In this document: piece by piece, positions 9,279-18,138 of the stretch
Position numbering within the stretch: the first letter of the stretch is position 1
Layout: each line of letters opens with the position of its first letter
Source: Paenibacillus vini
GTDB lineage: Bacteria > Bacillota > Bacilli > Paenibacillales > Paenibacillaceae
DNA length: 64,000 nucleotides
NCBI RefSeq assembly: GCF_018403325.1
Contig: NZ_BOSL01000004.1
Span: 186,001 to 250,000, forward strand
Reading direction: 5' to 3'
Notes under the pieces: model-generated
The model's database searches: none
What the model was told of the DNA's origin: nothing
Seen by the model: the letters and a program-made list of their open reading frames with translations, nothing else
Made by a program: the position numbers and the translations under genes

Positions 9279-9449
9279 ATGGACCGGAAAAATGAAATTC
9301 AAGAACTTAAAGATCGATTGGAACATGTTGAGGCACAGTTGGAGAGAAGATCTAAGAGCTTCAGACCTCTTAAAACAGCCATAATGCTAATGCTCGTTAT
9401 TGTTTTCCTTATGGTACTAATCGGGATCTTCCAATTTGTGAGCGCATGA
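9279..9449 (+). CDS. Small coiled-coil membrane protein, 56 aa
   Basis: A short gene with a near-consensus ribosome site (AAAGGAGGTAATC) before ATG 9279 and a stem-loop terminator right after the stop. Residues 1-30 are charged and heptad-like (EIQELKDRLEHVEAQLERR). Residues 34-55 form one transmembrane helix. The layout matches small membrane-anchored coiled-coil proteins of Bacilli; function unknown. It diverges from the SPFH gene across about 180 bases. Confidence 0.7.
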   Translation: MDRKNEIQELKDRLEHVEAQLERRSKSFRPLKTAIMLMLVIVFLMVLIGIFQFVSA

Positions 9450-9450
9450 T

Positions 9451-9475
9451 AAAGGCCGCTGCTTGGCGGCCTTTT
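9451..9475 (+). terminator. Intrinsic terminator
   Basis: AAAGGCCGC pairs with GCGGCCTTT, followed by TTTTC, directly after the 56-aa gene. Confidence 0.85.
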
Positions 9476-9514
9476 CATTGAGCATACTTAGTAATAAGGA
9501 TGTGTGAGCGTCCT

Positions 9515-9568
9515 AACAAAACAAGCTGCTCCAGGGTGTAATAATCCTTGGGTGGCTTGTTTTTTGTT
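9515..9568. terminator. Long inverted repeat, probable terminator
   Basis: AACAAAACAAGC pairs with GCTTGTTTTTTGTT, with CCAGG/CCTTGG inside. It can terminate on either strand; on the minus strand it lies downstream of the YitT-like gene. No gene was found between 9450 and 9833. Confidence 0.5.
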
Positions 9569-9594
9569 CGCTGCCATCACTTCTGCTGTCGCTC

Positions 9595-9725
9595 ATTGGA
9601 AGAAATCCAATCAAACGGCGCACAAACAGCAAGGTTTGATGCCATGATTGGATTAAATCCAATCATTACTCGGATTTTCAGGGTTAAAGCGGCATATACG
9701 CTCGTACTGGTTGGATTTTGTCCAA
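9595..9725. repeat. Cluster of short palindromic repeats (TTGGA...TCCAA)
   Basis: Three inverted repeats share TTGGA/TCCAA arms: ATTGGA-agaaa-TCCAAT (9595-9611), GATTGGATT-a-AATCCAATC (9646-9664, perfect) and TTGGA-ttttg-TCCAA (9711-9725). A half copy (GTTGGATTGG) lies near 9808. Short frames crossing the area show no protein character. Confidence 0.6.
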
Positions 9726-9833
9726 TGAAATGGCTTTAAGGCAGAGTGGTGAAAGAAATGGCTGTATTTTTTCCAACGAAAGCGGGAGGGAGCTGTTTCC
9801 CTAAAAGTTGGATTGGAACCTTCCGTTCCAGAT

Positions 9834-10496
9834 TCAGCCTCCTTTTCTACCACGCCAGACATAAAGGGGTTTGGTGGGGAAAGAGGCGCTATATAACCAG
9901 CTCACGATGCTGGTGGAAATCCATTGGCATAGGAGGGCTTGAATAATAATCATCCAATCGATAACGCAGGCCGTAAGGATAAAAATGCATCCGTTCATCC
10001 ACAGCAGCGTTTTACCCGGATCGGCATGCCTTTGCCTGGATATTGCGAGCGCCGCAAATCCGATGCCTCCGTTGGAGAAACGCTGGGTGAGAAGAACGGC
10101 GATGCCGAGCCCAAGCAGAACCGAGCCGACCAGCAGATCGAACCAGACGTTACCAAACGGGCTTGTGAAGTAGACGCCGAAGATGTTAAAGGATACCGAA
10201 GTGGTGGTGATCACCCCGATCGTGCCTATAGTGCTGATCGTTCCAAGATACGGAATCGCGGTCAAAAGAAACAGAAAGTTCATCAGCCAGAAGCCGATGC
10301 TCATCGGCAAGGAAAACCAATGATTTAGCAGCAAAGCAAGCCCTCCGGCCCCGCCGGGAGGAATGGCATGCGGAAACAGAAAGACGCCCATGCCGAATCC
10401 CTGGATAAGGGAACCAGCGAGAATCAAGGAGGCTTTTAAACAGGATCGGCGCAAAAGATAGCCCTTCGTTCTGCTAGATAATAGATTCACAAGCAT
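9834..10496 (-). CDS. YitT-family membrane protein lacking the usual C-terminal domain
   Basis: 220 residues with about five hydrophobic segments. The start resembles YitT/DUF161 proteins (GSLIQGFGMGVFLFPHAIPPGGAGGLALLL). These are Bacillota membrane proteins of unsettled function, normally about 280 residues with a soluble DUF2179 domain at the end. Here the protein ends soon after the fifth segment with a basic tail, so that domain is missing; this could be a natural short paralog or a decayed copy. AAAGGA lies five bases before the ATG. It diverges from the threonine aldolase-like gene. Confidence 0.7.
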   Translation of the reverse strand: MLVNLLSSRTKGYLLRRSCLKASLILAGSLIQGFGMGVFLFPHAIPPGGAGGLALLLNHWFSLPMSIGFWLMNFLFLLTAIPYLGTISTIGTIGVITTTSVSFNIFGVYFTSPFGNVWFDLLVGSVLLGLGIAVLLTQRFSNGGIGFAALAISRQRHADPGKTLLWMNGCIFILTACVIDWMIIIQALLCQWISTSIVSWLYSASFPTKPLYVWRGRKGG

Positions 10497-10690
10497 CGCT
10501 TCCTTTAAAGAATATGAAGGGCTGAAGTCGGGCTTCGTCAGACTATCGTCCCTTCTTCTCCAAATGTATGCTTGTCATTAAACAGGAATGCCATTTGACT
10601 CAATGAGGGCCTCTTCCAGCGGAGGTATGAGATTATTACGTTAGCCTGTGGAAGTGTTAAAATAGGAGTATTATACAGGTCACGAATGGA

Positions 10691-10708
10691 CCGGATAACA
10701 CTATCCGG
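10691..10708. promoter_or_regulatory. Perfect inverted repeat in a 5' leader, possible operator
   Basis: CCGGATA-acac-TATCCGG lies between a possible -10 region (TATTATACA, 10670s) and the ribosome site of the aldolase-like gene. It could be an operator or an RNA hairpin; no protein can be named. Confidence 0.35.
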
Positions 10709-10734
10709 AAAAAGAATAAAGGAGCAGAACAGCG

Positions 10735-11826
10735 ATGAATGAGCAGAAAACCCTATCGGAAGCATTTAACCGGACCGCTTACCGCCTGTCGGGCCAGGGC
10801 CTCCGGAATGTAGAAGTCTTAAAATCGGTCTTGGAGCAAGTTGAGGGAAGCTTAGAGAGCGATATATATGGCAAAGGCCAAGTCATCGAGGAGTTCCAGA
10901 GCGAGATGGCTGCGTATCTCGGCAAGGAAAGCGCGGTGTTTTTCCCAAGCGGCACGATGGCGCAGCAAATCGCTTTAAGAATCTGGTGCGACGAGGGAAA
11001 TCTCAAGCAAGTGGCTTATCATCCTCTAAGCCATTTGGAGATCCACGAAGAGGACGGATTAAAGGAGCTGCATGGCATCAAGCCTGTTTTGCTTGCGGAC
11101 AAGGACCGTCTAATCACTTTGGAGGATGTCCGAAATTTACGGGAAGATATCGCTTGCCTTCTGCTGGAACTGCCGCAGCGCGAAATCGGCGGCCAGTTGC
11201 CGGAATACTCGGAGCTGGAGGCGATCTCCGCTTATTGCCGGGAGAAAGGCATCAAGCTGCACTTGGACGGCGCGAGACTTTTTGAGATTTTACCGTACTA
11301 CCAAAAGAGTGCCGCCGAGGTTTGCGCGCTGTTCGACAGTGTCTACGTCTCTTTTTACAAAACGATCGGCGGGATTGCCGGGGCGATTCTCGCGGGAGAC
11401 GCGGACTTCACCGAAAAGTCGAAGGTTTGGAAAAGACGGCACGGCGGCGATCTCATCAGCTTATATCCGTATATTTTGAGCAGCGCGCACTATTTTAAGG
11501 AACGGATCGGCAAAATGGAGCAATACTACCGGGATGCCGTCCGGCTGGCGGAATGCTTCAATGCCTGCACTCGCGTGAACACCCGCCCGGCGGTACCTGT
11601 ATCAAATATGTTCCATGTACATTTTGATGCTCCAAAGGCCAAAGTCGAACCGGTGCTGATCGAGTTATGTGAAGCGTCGGGGATCGGAATCACCGGAAAT
11701 GTGAGAGAATTTGACGGGGATACAAGTTATTTCGAGCTAAGTGTAGGGGATATGTATTCCCAAGTTCCGGAGGAAAAGCGCGAGGCGATGTTCCGGATGC
11801 TGGATGCTAGACTTCGGGAGATGTGA
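10735..11826 (+). CDS. PLP-dependent threonine aldolase / beta-eliminating lyase family protein
   Basis: 363 residues with the fold-type-I PLP layout of low-specificity L-threonine aldolases: FFPSGTMAQQIALR (cofactor phosphate and ring-stacking loop), HLDGARL (Asp for the pyridine nitrogen) and SFYKTIGGIAGAI with the Schiff-base Lys at 209. Canonical threonine aldolases read SLSKG at that Lys, so the true substrate may be another beta-hydroxy amino acid. GGAG lies upstream of the ATG. It appears to be monocistronic, with a hairpin after the stop. Confidence 0.8.
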   Translation: MNEQKTLSEAFNRTAYRLSGQGLRNVEVLKSVLEQVEGSLESDIYGKGQVIEEFQSEMAAYLGKESAVFFPSGTMAQQIALRIWCDEGNLKQVAYHPLSHLEIHEEDGLKELHGIKPVLLADKDRLITLEDVRNLREDIACLLLELPQREIGGQLPEYSELEAISAYCREKGIKLHLDGARLFEILPYYQKSAAEVCALFDSVYVSFYKTIGGIAGAILAGDADFTEKSKVWKRRHGGDLISLYPYILSSAHYFKERIGKMEQYYRDAVRLAECFNACTRVNTRPAVPVSNMFHVHFDAPKAKVEPVLIELCEASGIGITGNVREFDGDTSYFELSVGDMYSQVPEEKREAMFRMLDARLREM

Positions 11827-11840
11827 GGTCGTACACAAAT

Positions 11841-11882
11841 ATAGAGCGGGACGGTTTCTTTTTACAGGGGAACTGTCTCGTT
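11841..11882 (+). terminator. Intrinsic terminator
   Basis: GCGGGACGGTT pairs with AACTGTCTCGT (two G-U pairs) and is followed by TTTC, between the aldolase-like gene and msrA. Confidence 0.55.
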
Positions 11883-11939
11883 TCTAATATAGCCGGTTAA
11901 ACGCAATTTCCGACTACATTAACGGGAGGTTTTCCAGCT

Positions 11940-12629
11940 ATGCTGAACGAGGGGCCGGAACAATTCAACAACAGCCGCACGGAATCGGAAACTAAGAGTC
12001 ACCCGCAACATCAGACAGCAACGCTCGGAATGGGATGCTTTTGGTCGCCGGAAGCTTTGTTCGGCCAATTGCCGGGAGTAATCCGAACTCGTACCGGATA
12101 CGCCGGGGGAACGACCGATAACCCGGAATACCGGCGGATGGGAGACCATACGGAAACGGTTCAGATCGATTTTGATCCCGGACAAATTTCGTATGAGCAA
12201 CTGCTGAAAGTATTTTGGGACAATCATAATCCCGCTAATATCAACGATTATAAAGGGCGTCAATATTTGTCCTTGTTACTGTTCCATGACGCCGAGCAGG
12301 AGCGCGCCATTCAACACTGCATCGAGCAGCGCATAGATAGCGGCGATCGCAGACCGGAGACCGAGATTGCACCATATACTGTCTTTTATCCTGCCGAAGA
12401 GAGACATCAGAAATATTATCTGAAAAGATTTCCGGACGCGCTAGCTAAATTGAGCCAGTTATATCCCTCGCAGGAAGAAATCGACGGTTCGACGATTGCG
12501 GCCAGACTGAACGGGTTAGCGAAAGGTTATACAAGTCTGGAGCGCATCAGGAACGAAATCATGGAATGGCCGATAAGTTTACCGGAGCGTGATCGAATCC
12601 TTGAACTTATCACAAAAATCAGGTGGTAG
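11940..12629 (+). CDS. msrA: Peptide-methionine (S)-S-oxide reductase
   Basis: 229 residues. The MsrA signature GMGCFWSPEALF places the catalytic Cys at residue 33. TRTGYAGG and the NPEYRRMGDHTETVQIDFDP block are family hallmarks, and the YKGRQYLS and HQKYYLKR segments also fit. It reduces methionine-S-sulfoxide in the cytosol using thioredoxin. A C-terminal extension of about 50 residues beyond the usual catalytic core is present. No MsrB follows. GGGAGG lies about ten bases before the ATG. Confidence 0.9.
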   Translation: MLNEGPEQFNNSRTESETKSHPQHQTATLGMGCFWSPEALFGQLPGVIRTRTGYAGGTTDNPEYRRMGDHTETVQIDFDPGQISYEQLLKVFWDNHNPANINDYKGRQYLSLLLFHDAEQERAIQHCIEQRIDSGDRRPETEIAPYTVFYPAEERHQKYYLKRFPDALAKLSQLYPSQEEIDGSTIAARLNGLAKGYTSLERIRNEIMEWPISLPERDRILELITKIRW

Positions 12630-12811
12630 CAGGATAACGCTATTCTTTCCCGGGAAACCTATTTTTGGCAAACCGGAGCCATAAACCCGGAATATACTGA
12701 ATAAAAGGCAAGAACTGGCGGTTTTCGGGTAATAAGGGGATAAGCCATAAGGCATGAAGGTAAGAAGGTAAGGGCTGAAGTAGCCTGACGAGTAAAGGGA
12801 CGGTGGAGCAA

Positions 12812-13936
12812 GTGATAATCGGGGTACCCAAGGAAACGAAAAATAACGAGCACCGCGTCGGCATGACGCCGGGCTCGGTGGTGTCTTATGTGCAAGCGGG
12901 CCACCAAGTGCTGGTAGAGAGCGGTGCCGGAGAAGGCATCGGGTTCGGCGACCAAGATTATGAGGCGGCAGGAGCCCGGATCGTCCCAACGGCGGCGGAA
13001 GCTTGGGCCGCTGAAATGGTCGTCAAGGTGAAGGAGCCGATTCCTGAGGAATTCGGCTATTTTCGGGAAGGCCTTATCCTGTTCACGTACCTGCATCTCG
13101 CACCGGAGCCGGAGCTTACGAAGGCTCTTGTAGAGCGCGGAGTGACGGCGATTGCCTATGAGACGATTCAACTGGATGACGGGCGGCTGCCGCTACTGAT
13201 GCCGATGAGCGAGGTGGCGGGCCGGATGTCGATTCAGATCGGGGCGCATTTTCTGGAAAAAGCGCACGGCGGCAAAGGCCTGCTGCTTGGCGGCGTTCCT
13301 GGCGTCGAGCCGGGCAAGGTAACCGTCATCGGCGGCGGCATCGTCGGGACTAACGCAGCCCGGATGGCCGTCGGCCTGGGCGCGGAAGTGACAATTATCG
13401 ATTTAAGCGCGGAAAGGCTGCGCCAAATCGATGAAATGTTCATGGGCCGGGTCAAAACGCTGATCTCCAATCCGTTCAATATCGCTCAAGCTGTGCAAAG
13501 GGCCGATTTATTGATTGGAGCGGTACTGATTCCCGGTGCGCGGGCGCCGCGTCTCGTGACGGAGGATATGGTGAAGGCCATGTCGCCCGGCTCCGTCATC
13601 GTCGACGTGGCGATCGACCAAGGCGGGTCCATTGCCACCATCGACCGGATCACAACCCATGACCAGCCGGTATACGAAAAGCACGGCGTCATTCATTATG
13701 CGGTCGCCAATATGCCCGGGGCGGTCGCCCGTACCTCCACCATCGCGCTGACTAACGTCACGACTCCCTACGGCCTTCAAATTGCCGGGAAGGGCATACG
13801 CCAGGCGGCGCTCGGCAACAAAGCCTTGGCCAAAGGCATCAATGTAATGGCCGGTCAGGTAACTTATCCGGCCGTGGCCGAAGCGCAGGGGATAAAGGCT
13901 GCCGATATTTTCACCTTGCTGCCATCCGAAGGGTGA
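12812..13936 (+). CDS. ald: Alanine dehydrogenase
   Basis: 374 residues from GTG 12812 ([16 protein letters not shown]), the start that aligns with the family; a GTG three codons upstream is possible but has a poorly spaced ribosome site. NAD-dependent L-alanine/pyruvate interconversion. Substrate-binding Lys74 (VKVKEP) and His95 (YLHLA), the Rossmann motif [10 protein letters not shown] and VDVAIDQGG are all present. Length matches B. subtilis Ald (378). In sporulators Ald supplies pyruvate and ammonium during sporulation and germination. The pyruvate kinase gene follows in the same direction 70 bases later. Confidence 0.95.
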   Translation: MIIGVPKETKNNEHRVGMTPGSVVSYVQAGHQVLVESGAGEGIGFGDQDYEAAGARIVPTAAEAWAAEMVVKVKEPIPEEFGYFREGLILFTYLHLAPEPELTKALVERGVTAIAYETIQLDDGRLPLLMPMSEVAGRMSIQIGAHFLEKAHGGKGLLLGGVPGVEPGKVTVIGGGIVGTNAARMAVGLGAEVTIIDLSAERLRQIDEMFMGRVKTLISNPFNIAQAVQRADLLIGAVLIPGARAPRLVTEDMVKAMSPGSVIVDVAIDQGGSIATIDRITTHDQPVYEKHGVIHYAVANMPGAVARTSTIALTNVTTPYGLQIAGKGIRQAALGNKALAKGINVMAGQVTYPAVAEAQGIKAADIFTLLPSEG

Positions 13937-14006
13937 TAATAGGTACAGGGCTGGTTCTAAACTTGAAGTAGAATAAGGAGCAAACGACCAAGGAGGGATT
14001 CATTTC

Positions 14007-15428
14007 ATGCTACGGACGAAAATCATTTGTACGCTGGGGCCGGCATGCGACCGGCCGGAAATCCTGAAGGAGATGATTCAGGCGGGGATGACTGTCGGGC
14101 GGCTGAACATGGCCCACGGGGAGCCGGAAGAGCATGCGCGGCGGATCGAAGGTGTCCGTCAAGCTGCGCGGGAATTGGACACGTTTATTCCGATCATGAT
14201 GGATATCAAGGGACCTGAAGTGCGGATCGGGAAACTGAAGGAAGCATCCTGCCAATTGATTGCGGGAGAGGAACTCATCCTGACGACGGAAGAGATCGAG
14301 GGAGACGCCCGCCGGATTTCCGTCAACTACCCGGAGATGCCTAAGGTGGTACATGAGAACGACCGGATTCTGATCGACGACGGCCTCGTAGAGCTGCGGG
14401 TGCTCTCCGTAGAAGGCTCGGAGATCACCTGCCGCATTATCAGCGGAGGGACGCTCAAGCCTCGCAAAGGCGTGAACCTGCCGGGGATCAAAACGACCCT
14501 GCCTGGCGTAACCGAACGGGATATCCGCCATATCGGCTTCGGCTTGGAACAGAATATCGAAATGATTGCGGTCTCGTTTGTCAGAAAAGGAGACGATATC
14601 CGTGAGGTCCGCCGGATTCTGGATGAGCGCGGCGCAGGCCATGTACAGATTATTTCGAAGATTGAGAATGAGGAAGGCATCGAGCATTTGGACGACATTC
14701 TGGAAGCTTCGGACGGCATTATGGTAGCCCGGGGCGATCTCGGGGTTGAGGTTCCGGTCGAAAACGTACCGATGATGCAGAAGGAAATGATCGACAAGTG
14801 TAACCTTGCCGGCAAACCCGTCATCGTGGCTACGCATATGCTGGAGTCGATGCAGGTCAACCCGCGTCCGACGCGTGCCGAAGTCAGCGATGTTTACAAC
14901 GCCGTTATGCAGGGAGCCGACGTGGTCATGCTGTCCGGAGAGTCCGCTGCGGGGAAATATCCGGTTCAATCCGTCCGGACGATGGCCAGAGTGGCCCATC
15001 AGGCCGAGGCGATGATCGATTACTACGATCAATTCGACCGGAAAAGAAAGCAGCATGCCACCAACATCACCGAAGTGATCAGCCAAAGCGCAGTCAGCGC
15101 TTCGCTTGAACTCGACGCTAAGGCCATTATCACCTCCACGGGGAGCGGCTTTACGGCGAGAATGATCTCGAAGTACCGCCCGAAGGCTCCGATCTTGGCA
15201 ATTACGCATGACGTGCACGTACTCTCAAAGGTGTGTCTGCTGTCAGGGGTATTTCCATTTCAGGGGGAGCAGGTGTCCGCTGTGGATGAGATGTTCGATT
15301 CGGCGATTCGAAGCGCTTTGAAGACAGGATATGTAACTCCCGGTGATACGGTTGTACTTTCCGCCGGATTGCCGCTTGGTCAAGCGGGAACGACCAACCT
15401 GATTCAAATTCAACAGGTAAAGCCTTGA
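14007..15428 (+). CDS. pyk: Short, atypical pyruvate kinase
   Basis: 473 residues, without the C-terminal PEP-utiliser-like extension found in B. subtilis Pyk (585 residues). Core motifs are present: catalytic Lys218 (ISKIENEEG), MVARGDLGVE and PRPTRAEVSDV. Several normally invariant positions differ: RLNFSHG reads RLNMAHG (Ser to Ala36), LDTKGPE reads MDIKGPE (Thr to Ile67), ATQMLESM reads ATHMLESM and GETAAG reads GESAAG. The first two are potassium ligands in the muscle enzyme. It could be a second, K+-independent or altered isozyme. AAGGAGGG precedes the ATG; a strong terminator follows. Confidence 0.9.
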   Translation: MLRTKIICTLGPACDRPEILKEMIQAGMTVGRLNMAHGEPEEHARRIEGVRQAARELDTFIPIMMDIKGPEVRIGKLKEASCQLIAGEELILTTEEIEGDARRISVNYPEMPKVVHENDRILIDDGLVELRVLSVEGSEITCRIISGGTLKPRKGVNLPGIKTTLPGVTERDIRHIGFGLEQNIEMIAVSFVRKGDDIREVRRILDERGAGHVQIISKIENEEGIEHLDDILEASDGIMVARGDLGVEVPVENVPMMQKEMIDKCNLAGKPVIVATHMLESMQVNPRPTRAEVSDVYNAVMQGADVVMLSGESAAGKYPVQSVRTMARVAHQAEAMIDYYDQFDRKRKQHATNITEVISQSAVSASLELDAKAIITSTGSGFTARMISKYRPKAPILAITHDVHVLSKVCLLSGVFPFQGEQVSAVDEMFDSAIRSALKTGYVTPGDTVVLSAGLPLGQAGTTNLIQIQQVKP

Positions 15429-15445
15429 GTGCTTTTTCAAGGTTA

Positions 15446-15491
15446 GAAAGACCTCCAAATTTCCGGTCATTCCGGGATCTGGAGGTCTTTC
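15446..15491. terminator. Bidirectional intrinsic terminator
   Basis: GAAAGACCTCCA pairs with TGGAGGTCTTTC between the convergent pyruvate kinase and germination genes. Confidence 0.85.
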
Positions 15492-15513
15492 AATTTAATT
15501 TGCACCCGCGTTA

Positions 15514-16629
15514 TCATGATGTCTTTCCTGGACTTTTTGAAAACATATTCCGGACGCCATGCACGCCGAGGAGAAGCAGTGGCAATCCAATGCTAATGAT
15601 GATGATATACGGGGTCCAAATCCTCTTGTCCCAATCATGTTTAAAAGGAATATTAGGATAAATGAAGACCGCCAAAGAGACCATAATCCATCCGATTGGC
15701 AGGACCAGCGGCTGATAGTTTTTAATATTAAATAACTGGCTTATGCCGGTAACAATAGCGTACATATATAGAGTGATGCGAAAGAATAAGGTAATGAACC
15801 ACATTACAGCCATGATCGCCTCTATGCGCTGAAGGAAATTACCGATATTGATTTTTTGGGCGAGCATATAACTAGGATATGCGCTTTTTGCCGCTAGATC
15901 CGGACCCAGCACTAGAATTGTCAATGCAATAACGATAATAAGCACCCCTCCCCCCAACAGGCTCCCGATATAAACCGCTTTTGGGGCATCTTGCGGGCGG
16001 GCGACCGATGATGGATAGAACATCAGCAGGACAATATGCGGCAAATAGGCAATGCTTAAAAAAGAAAGTACAGCCGGGAAGATCGGACCTGTTCCGTGCT
16101 CGAGAATAGGCATCGCCCTCTCCCATTTAACGATCGACAACAACAGAACCGTCATGGATAGAAATAGCAGAAGGAACCATGGAAACAGCAGCTCAGCGGA
16201 CCTGGCCAGCACTTCAATCCCTAATCGGATACCCAATACAATAATGGCTCCGAAGAGAAGCAGAATCGCCTGAATGGGAGTTTCGGGGAGGATCTGGATG
16301 ATCATGAAGCTGCCGATATCGTACAATACCGTGACGGGTCCGCCCAAAAATAAGGTAACCAGAAACAAAAGATTAACCGTTTTGCCGACCCATTTTCCAA
16401 GCAGCTTCTCGGACATTTGCAATAAGTTCGTTCCTGGATACATTCGCGAGAGTTGATGATGCAGCGCCAGGATGAGAAGGCCGAACCCCAACCCGGCCAA
16501 CGCGGCGATCCAGGCATCCTGCTTGGCAATGTTGGCCACGCTGGAGGGAATGATCAGAATAGCGCTGCCGATCGTGTAGAGGGCAGTTAAAATGCTGAGC
16601 TGACGTAATGAAATTTTTACTTCCGGCAT
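15514..16629 (-). CDS. Spore germination receptor B subunit (GerAB/GerKB family permease)
   Basis: 371 residues with about ten transmembrane helices and the GerAB/YndE-type APC-like fold; the N-terminus (ISLRQLSILTALYTIGSAILIIPS) is typical. In the spore inner membrane the B subunit is thought to bind the germinant. Last gene of the A-C-D-B cluster, 16 bases after the small D gene. The paralog type and germinant cannot be assigned from sequence alone. Confidence 0.9.
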   Translation of the reverse strand: MPEVKISLRQLSILTALYTIGSAILIIPSSVANIAKQDAWIAALAGLGFGLLILALHHQLSRMYPGTNLLQMSEKLLGKWVGKTVNLLFLVTLFLGGPVTVLYDIGSFMIIQILPETPIQAILLLFGAIIVLGIRLGIEVLARSAELLFPWFLLLFLSMTVLLLSIVKWERAMPILEHGTGPIFPAVLSFLSIAYLPHIVLLMFYPSSVARPQDAPKAVYIGSLLGGGVLIIVIALTILVLGPDLAAKSAYPSYMLAQKINIGNFLQRIEAIMAVMWFITLFFRITLYMYAIVTGISQLFNIKNYQPLVLPIGWIMVSLAVFIYPNIPFKHDWDKRIWTPYIIIISIGLPLLLLGVHGVRNMFSKSPGKTS

Positions 16630-16645
16630 GTTCCTGCCCCCTTCC

Positions 16646-16885
16646 TTATTGGATCAAACCCATCGCGGAGAGAAGATCGCTGAACGGTTTGATGATCATC
16701 GCAATCCATATCAAAGGTGTGGGGATTTCGGTCATGAAGCTCTGGGCCAGGCTAAGCCCAATACCAATCAGCAATAAGACCGAGAACCCCCAGATTTCCC
16801 GGCGTTCCCCTTCCCGGATCATTCGGGGGAATTCGAGCCAGGATATTAACGCGGCGGACACTAAAATAAAAACAATATTCAGCAT
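16646..16885 (-). CDS. Small two-helix germination protein (D-subunit type)
   Basis: 79 residues with an N-terminal hydrophobic helix, a charged loop (REGERREIWG) and further hydrophobic helices. Size, topology and position between the gerC and gerB genes match the small D subunits encoded near gerA-type operons in Bacillus, which modulate receptor function. There is no motif beyond topology, so the assignment rests on context. It lies 9 bases after the C-subunit gene. Confidence 0.7.
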   Translation of the reverse strand: MLNIVFILVSAALISWLEFPRMIREGERREIWGFSVLLLIGIGLSLAQSFMTEIPTPLIWIAMIIKPFSDLLSAMGLIQ

Positions 16886-16894
16886 GGTTATTCC

Positions 16895-18100
16895 TCACTC
16901 CTTGAGTTCGTTCAAGAAGGAATTACCGGTAGTTCCGTTCCGGCGGATTGTGTAGTCAACCTGAATATGAGTTTTCAAGTTCGGAAAATAGTATTCGTTC
17001 CAATCTTCCTTCATTTTTGCCCACACCCTTGGATGTGAACGGCGGAGTACTTCCCCGAAGCCGAAAATATCCACTTTGTACTCCTTTTGCACTTTCGCGA
17101 TTACCGATTCCAGGAGGCCCGTGACCTTTTCTTCCATCCGGGTTTCTAACTCTGTGATCGTTTCCGGTTTAGTTAGATCCAGGCCTCGGCACTCCACGGA
17201 AGCTACATTGGCCTCGACGTACACCTTGATGTCCATCTCAGGGCGCGAATCGACAATCTTTCCCTTGGTCTTCGTATTTGTTTTCAGTATTTCCAATACC
17301 ACTTTTCCTTGGTTTTTACATCGTTCGAAGCCCACCGAGCTTTTCACTTCTCCTATCAGAAACCGGTATCCGCGGCTATCCTTCTCGTCTAACCAGCCGA
17401 TCAGTTTGTCCAGCTTAAAGACGGCGAGACCGGAATATTGCAGTTGACTGGGCGTATAGATATTTAATATGTTTTCCTTGGTCTGCCCTATATTCCTGTC
17501 ACCGCTAATCTCCAAGCCAGTCAGGACAGGGTGTTTACCTTCCTTGATAAGATCATTGATCAATTCATCCAAGGTTACCGCTTTGCTGGGCGACCAGGCT
17601 TTTGCTGCGGTTTGCAGGGAATTGAACAATTTGTTGGCCGGAATGGTTTCAAGTGGGGTCATAATTTTTAAAGTTTCCTCCGCTGTTACTCCTCTGGTGA
17701 CTACAAGGAAGAAATCAGTTCTAAATTCATGATCTCTAAGCAGAAAATCCAAAATTTCAGCGATCCCTTGCCTGGCCATCGACTCGCCGATCAGGAATAC
17801 CCGGAGATGGGGGAAATATATTTTTCGCGGACTGATTTGAGTCATTCTCCGCGCCGCTTCGAATAAAGTATCGCCTTCCGCCGTATATAAGGTTGCAGGG
17901 GCTTGGGAACTCCCGGCCTTTTTCGAAGCGACCTGACCGGGGATGGCGACCTGGACGGATAAGCGGTAGCGATCCCCTACCTTGTCCACGCCCGCTGCAA
18001 CAGCTATGGCTAAATCGTTTAATTCCCTTCGGCTCCAGCAACCACTAAGAAGTAAAGAAACGGCAAGATTAAGCAGAATTAACGCCGATATTCGCTTCAT
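16895..18100 (-). CDS. Spore germination receptor C subunit, Ger(x)C lipoprotein
   Basis: 401 residues from ATG 18100; a TTG codon just before it is less likely to be the start. A lipoprotein signal peptide ends in LLLSGC (lipidated Cys near residue 21), followed by WSRRELND, the classic GerC start. The remainder fits the Ger(x)C family. Anchored on the outer face of the spore inner membrane. It sits 38 bases after the A-subunit gene and before the D-like gene. Confidence 0.92.
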   Translation of the reverse strand: MKRISALILLNLAVSLLLSGCWSRRELNDLAIAVAAGVDKVGDRYRLSVQVAIPGQVASKKAGSSQAPATLYTAEGDTLFEAARRMTQISPRKIYFPHLRVFLIGESMARQGIAEILDFLLRDHEFRTDFFLVVTRGVTAEETLKIMTPLETIPANKLFNSLQTAAKAWSPSKAVTLDELINDLIKEGKHPVLTGLEISGDRNIGQTKENILNIYTPSQLQYSGLAVFKLDKLIGWLDEKDSRGYRFLIGEVKSSVGFERCKNQGKVVLEILKTNTKTKGKIVDSRPEMDIKVYVEANVASVECRGLDLTKPETITELETRMEEKVTGLLESVIAKVQKEYKVDIFGFGEVLRRSHPRVWAKMKEDWNEYYFPNLKTHIQVDYTIRRNGTTGNSFLNELKE

Positions 18101-18138
18101 CAAGTTTCACTCGCTTTCTGGCTTGTCTGTCATTTCTT

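Noticed and set aside
9548-9739. 63-codon frame in the palindrome patch
   Set aside because: No ribosome site, and the frame runs through the repeats without protein character.
14010-15218. 402-codon frame antisense to pyruvate kinase
   Set aside because: Composition-driven shadow; the plus strand holds conserved kinase motifs.
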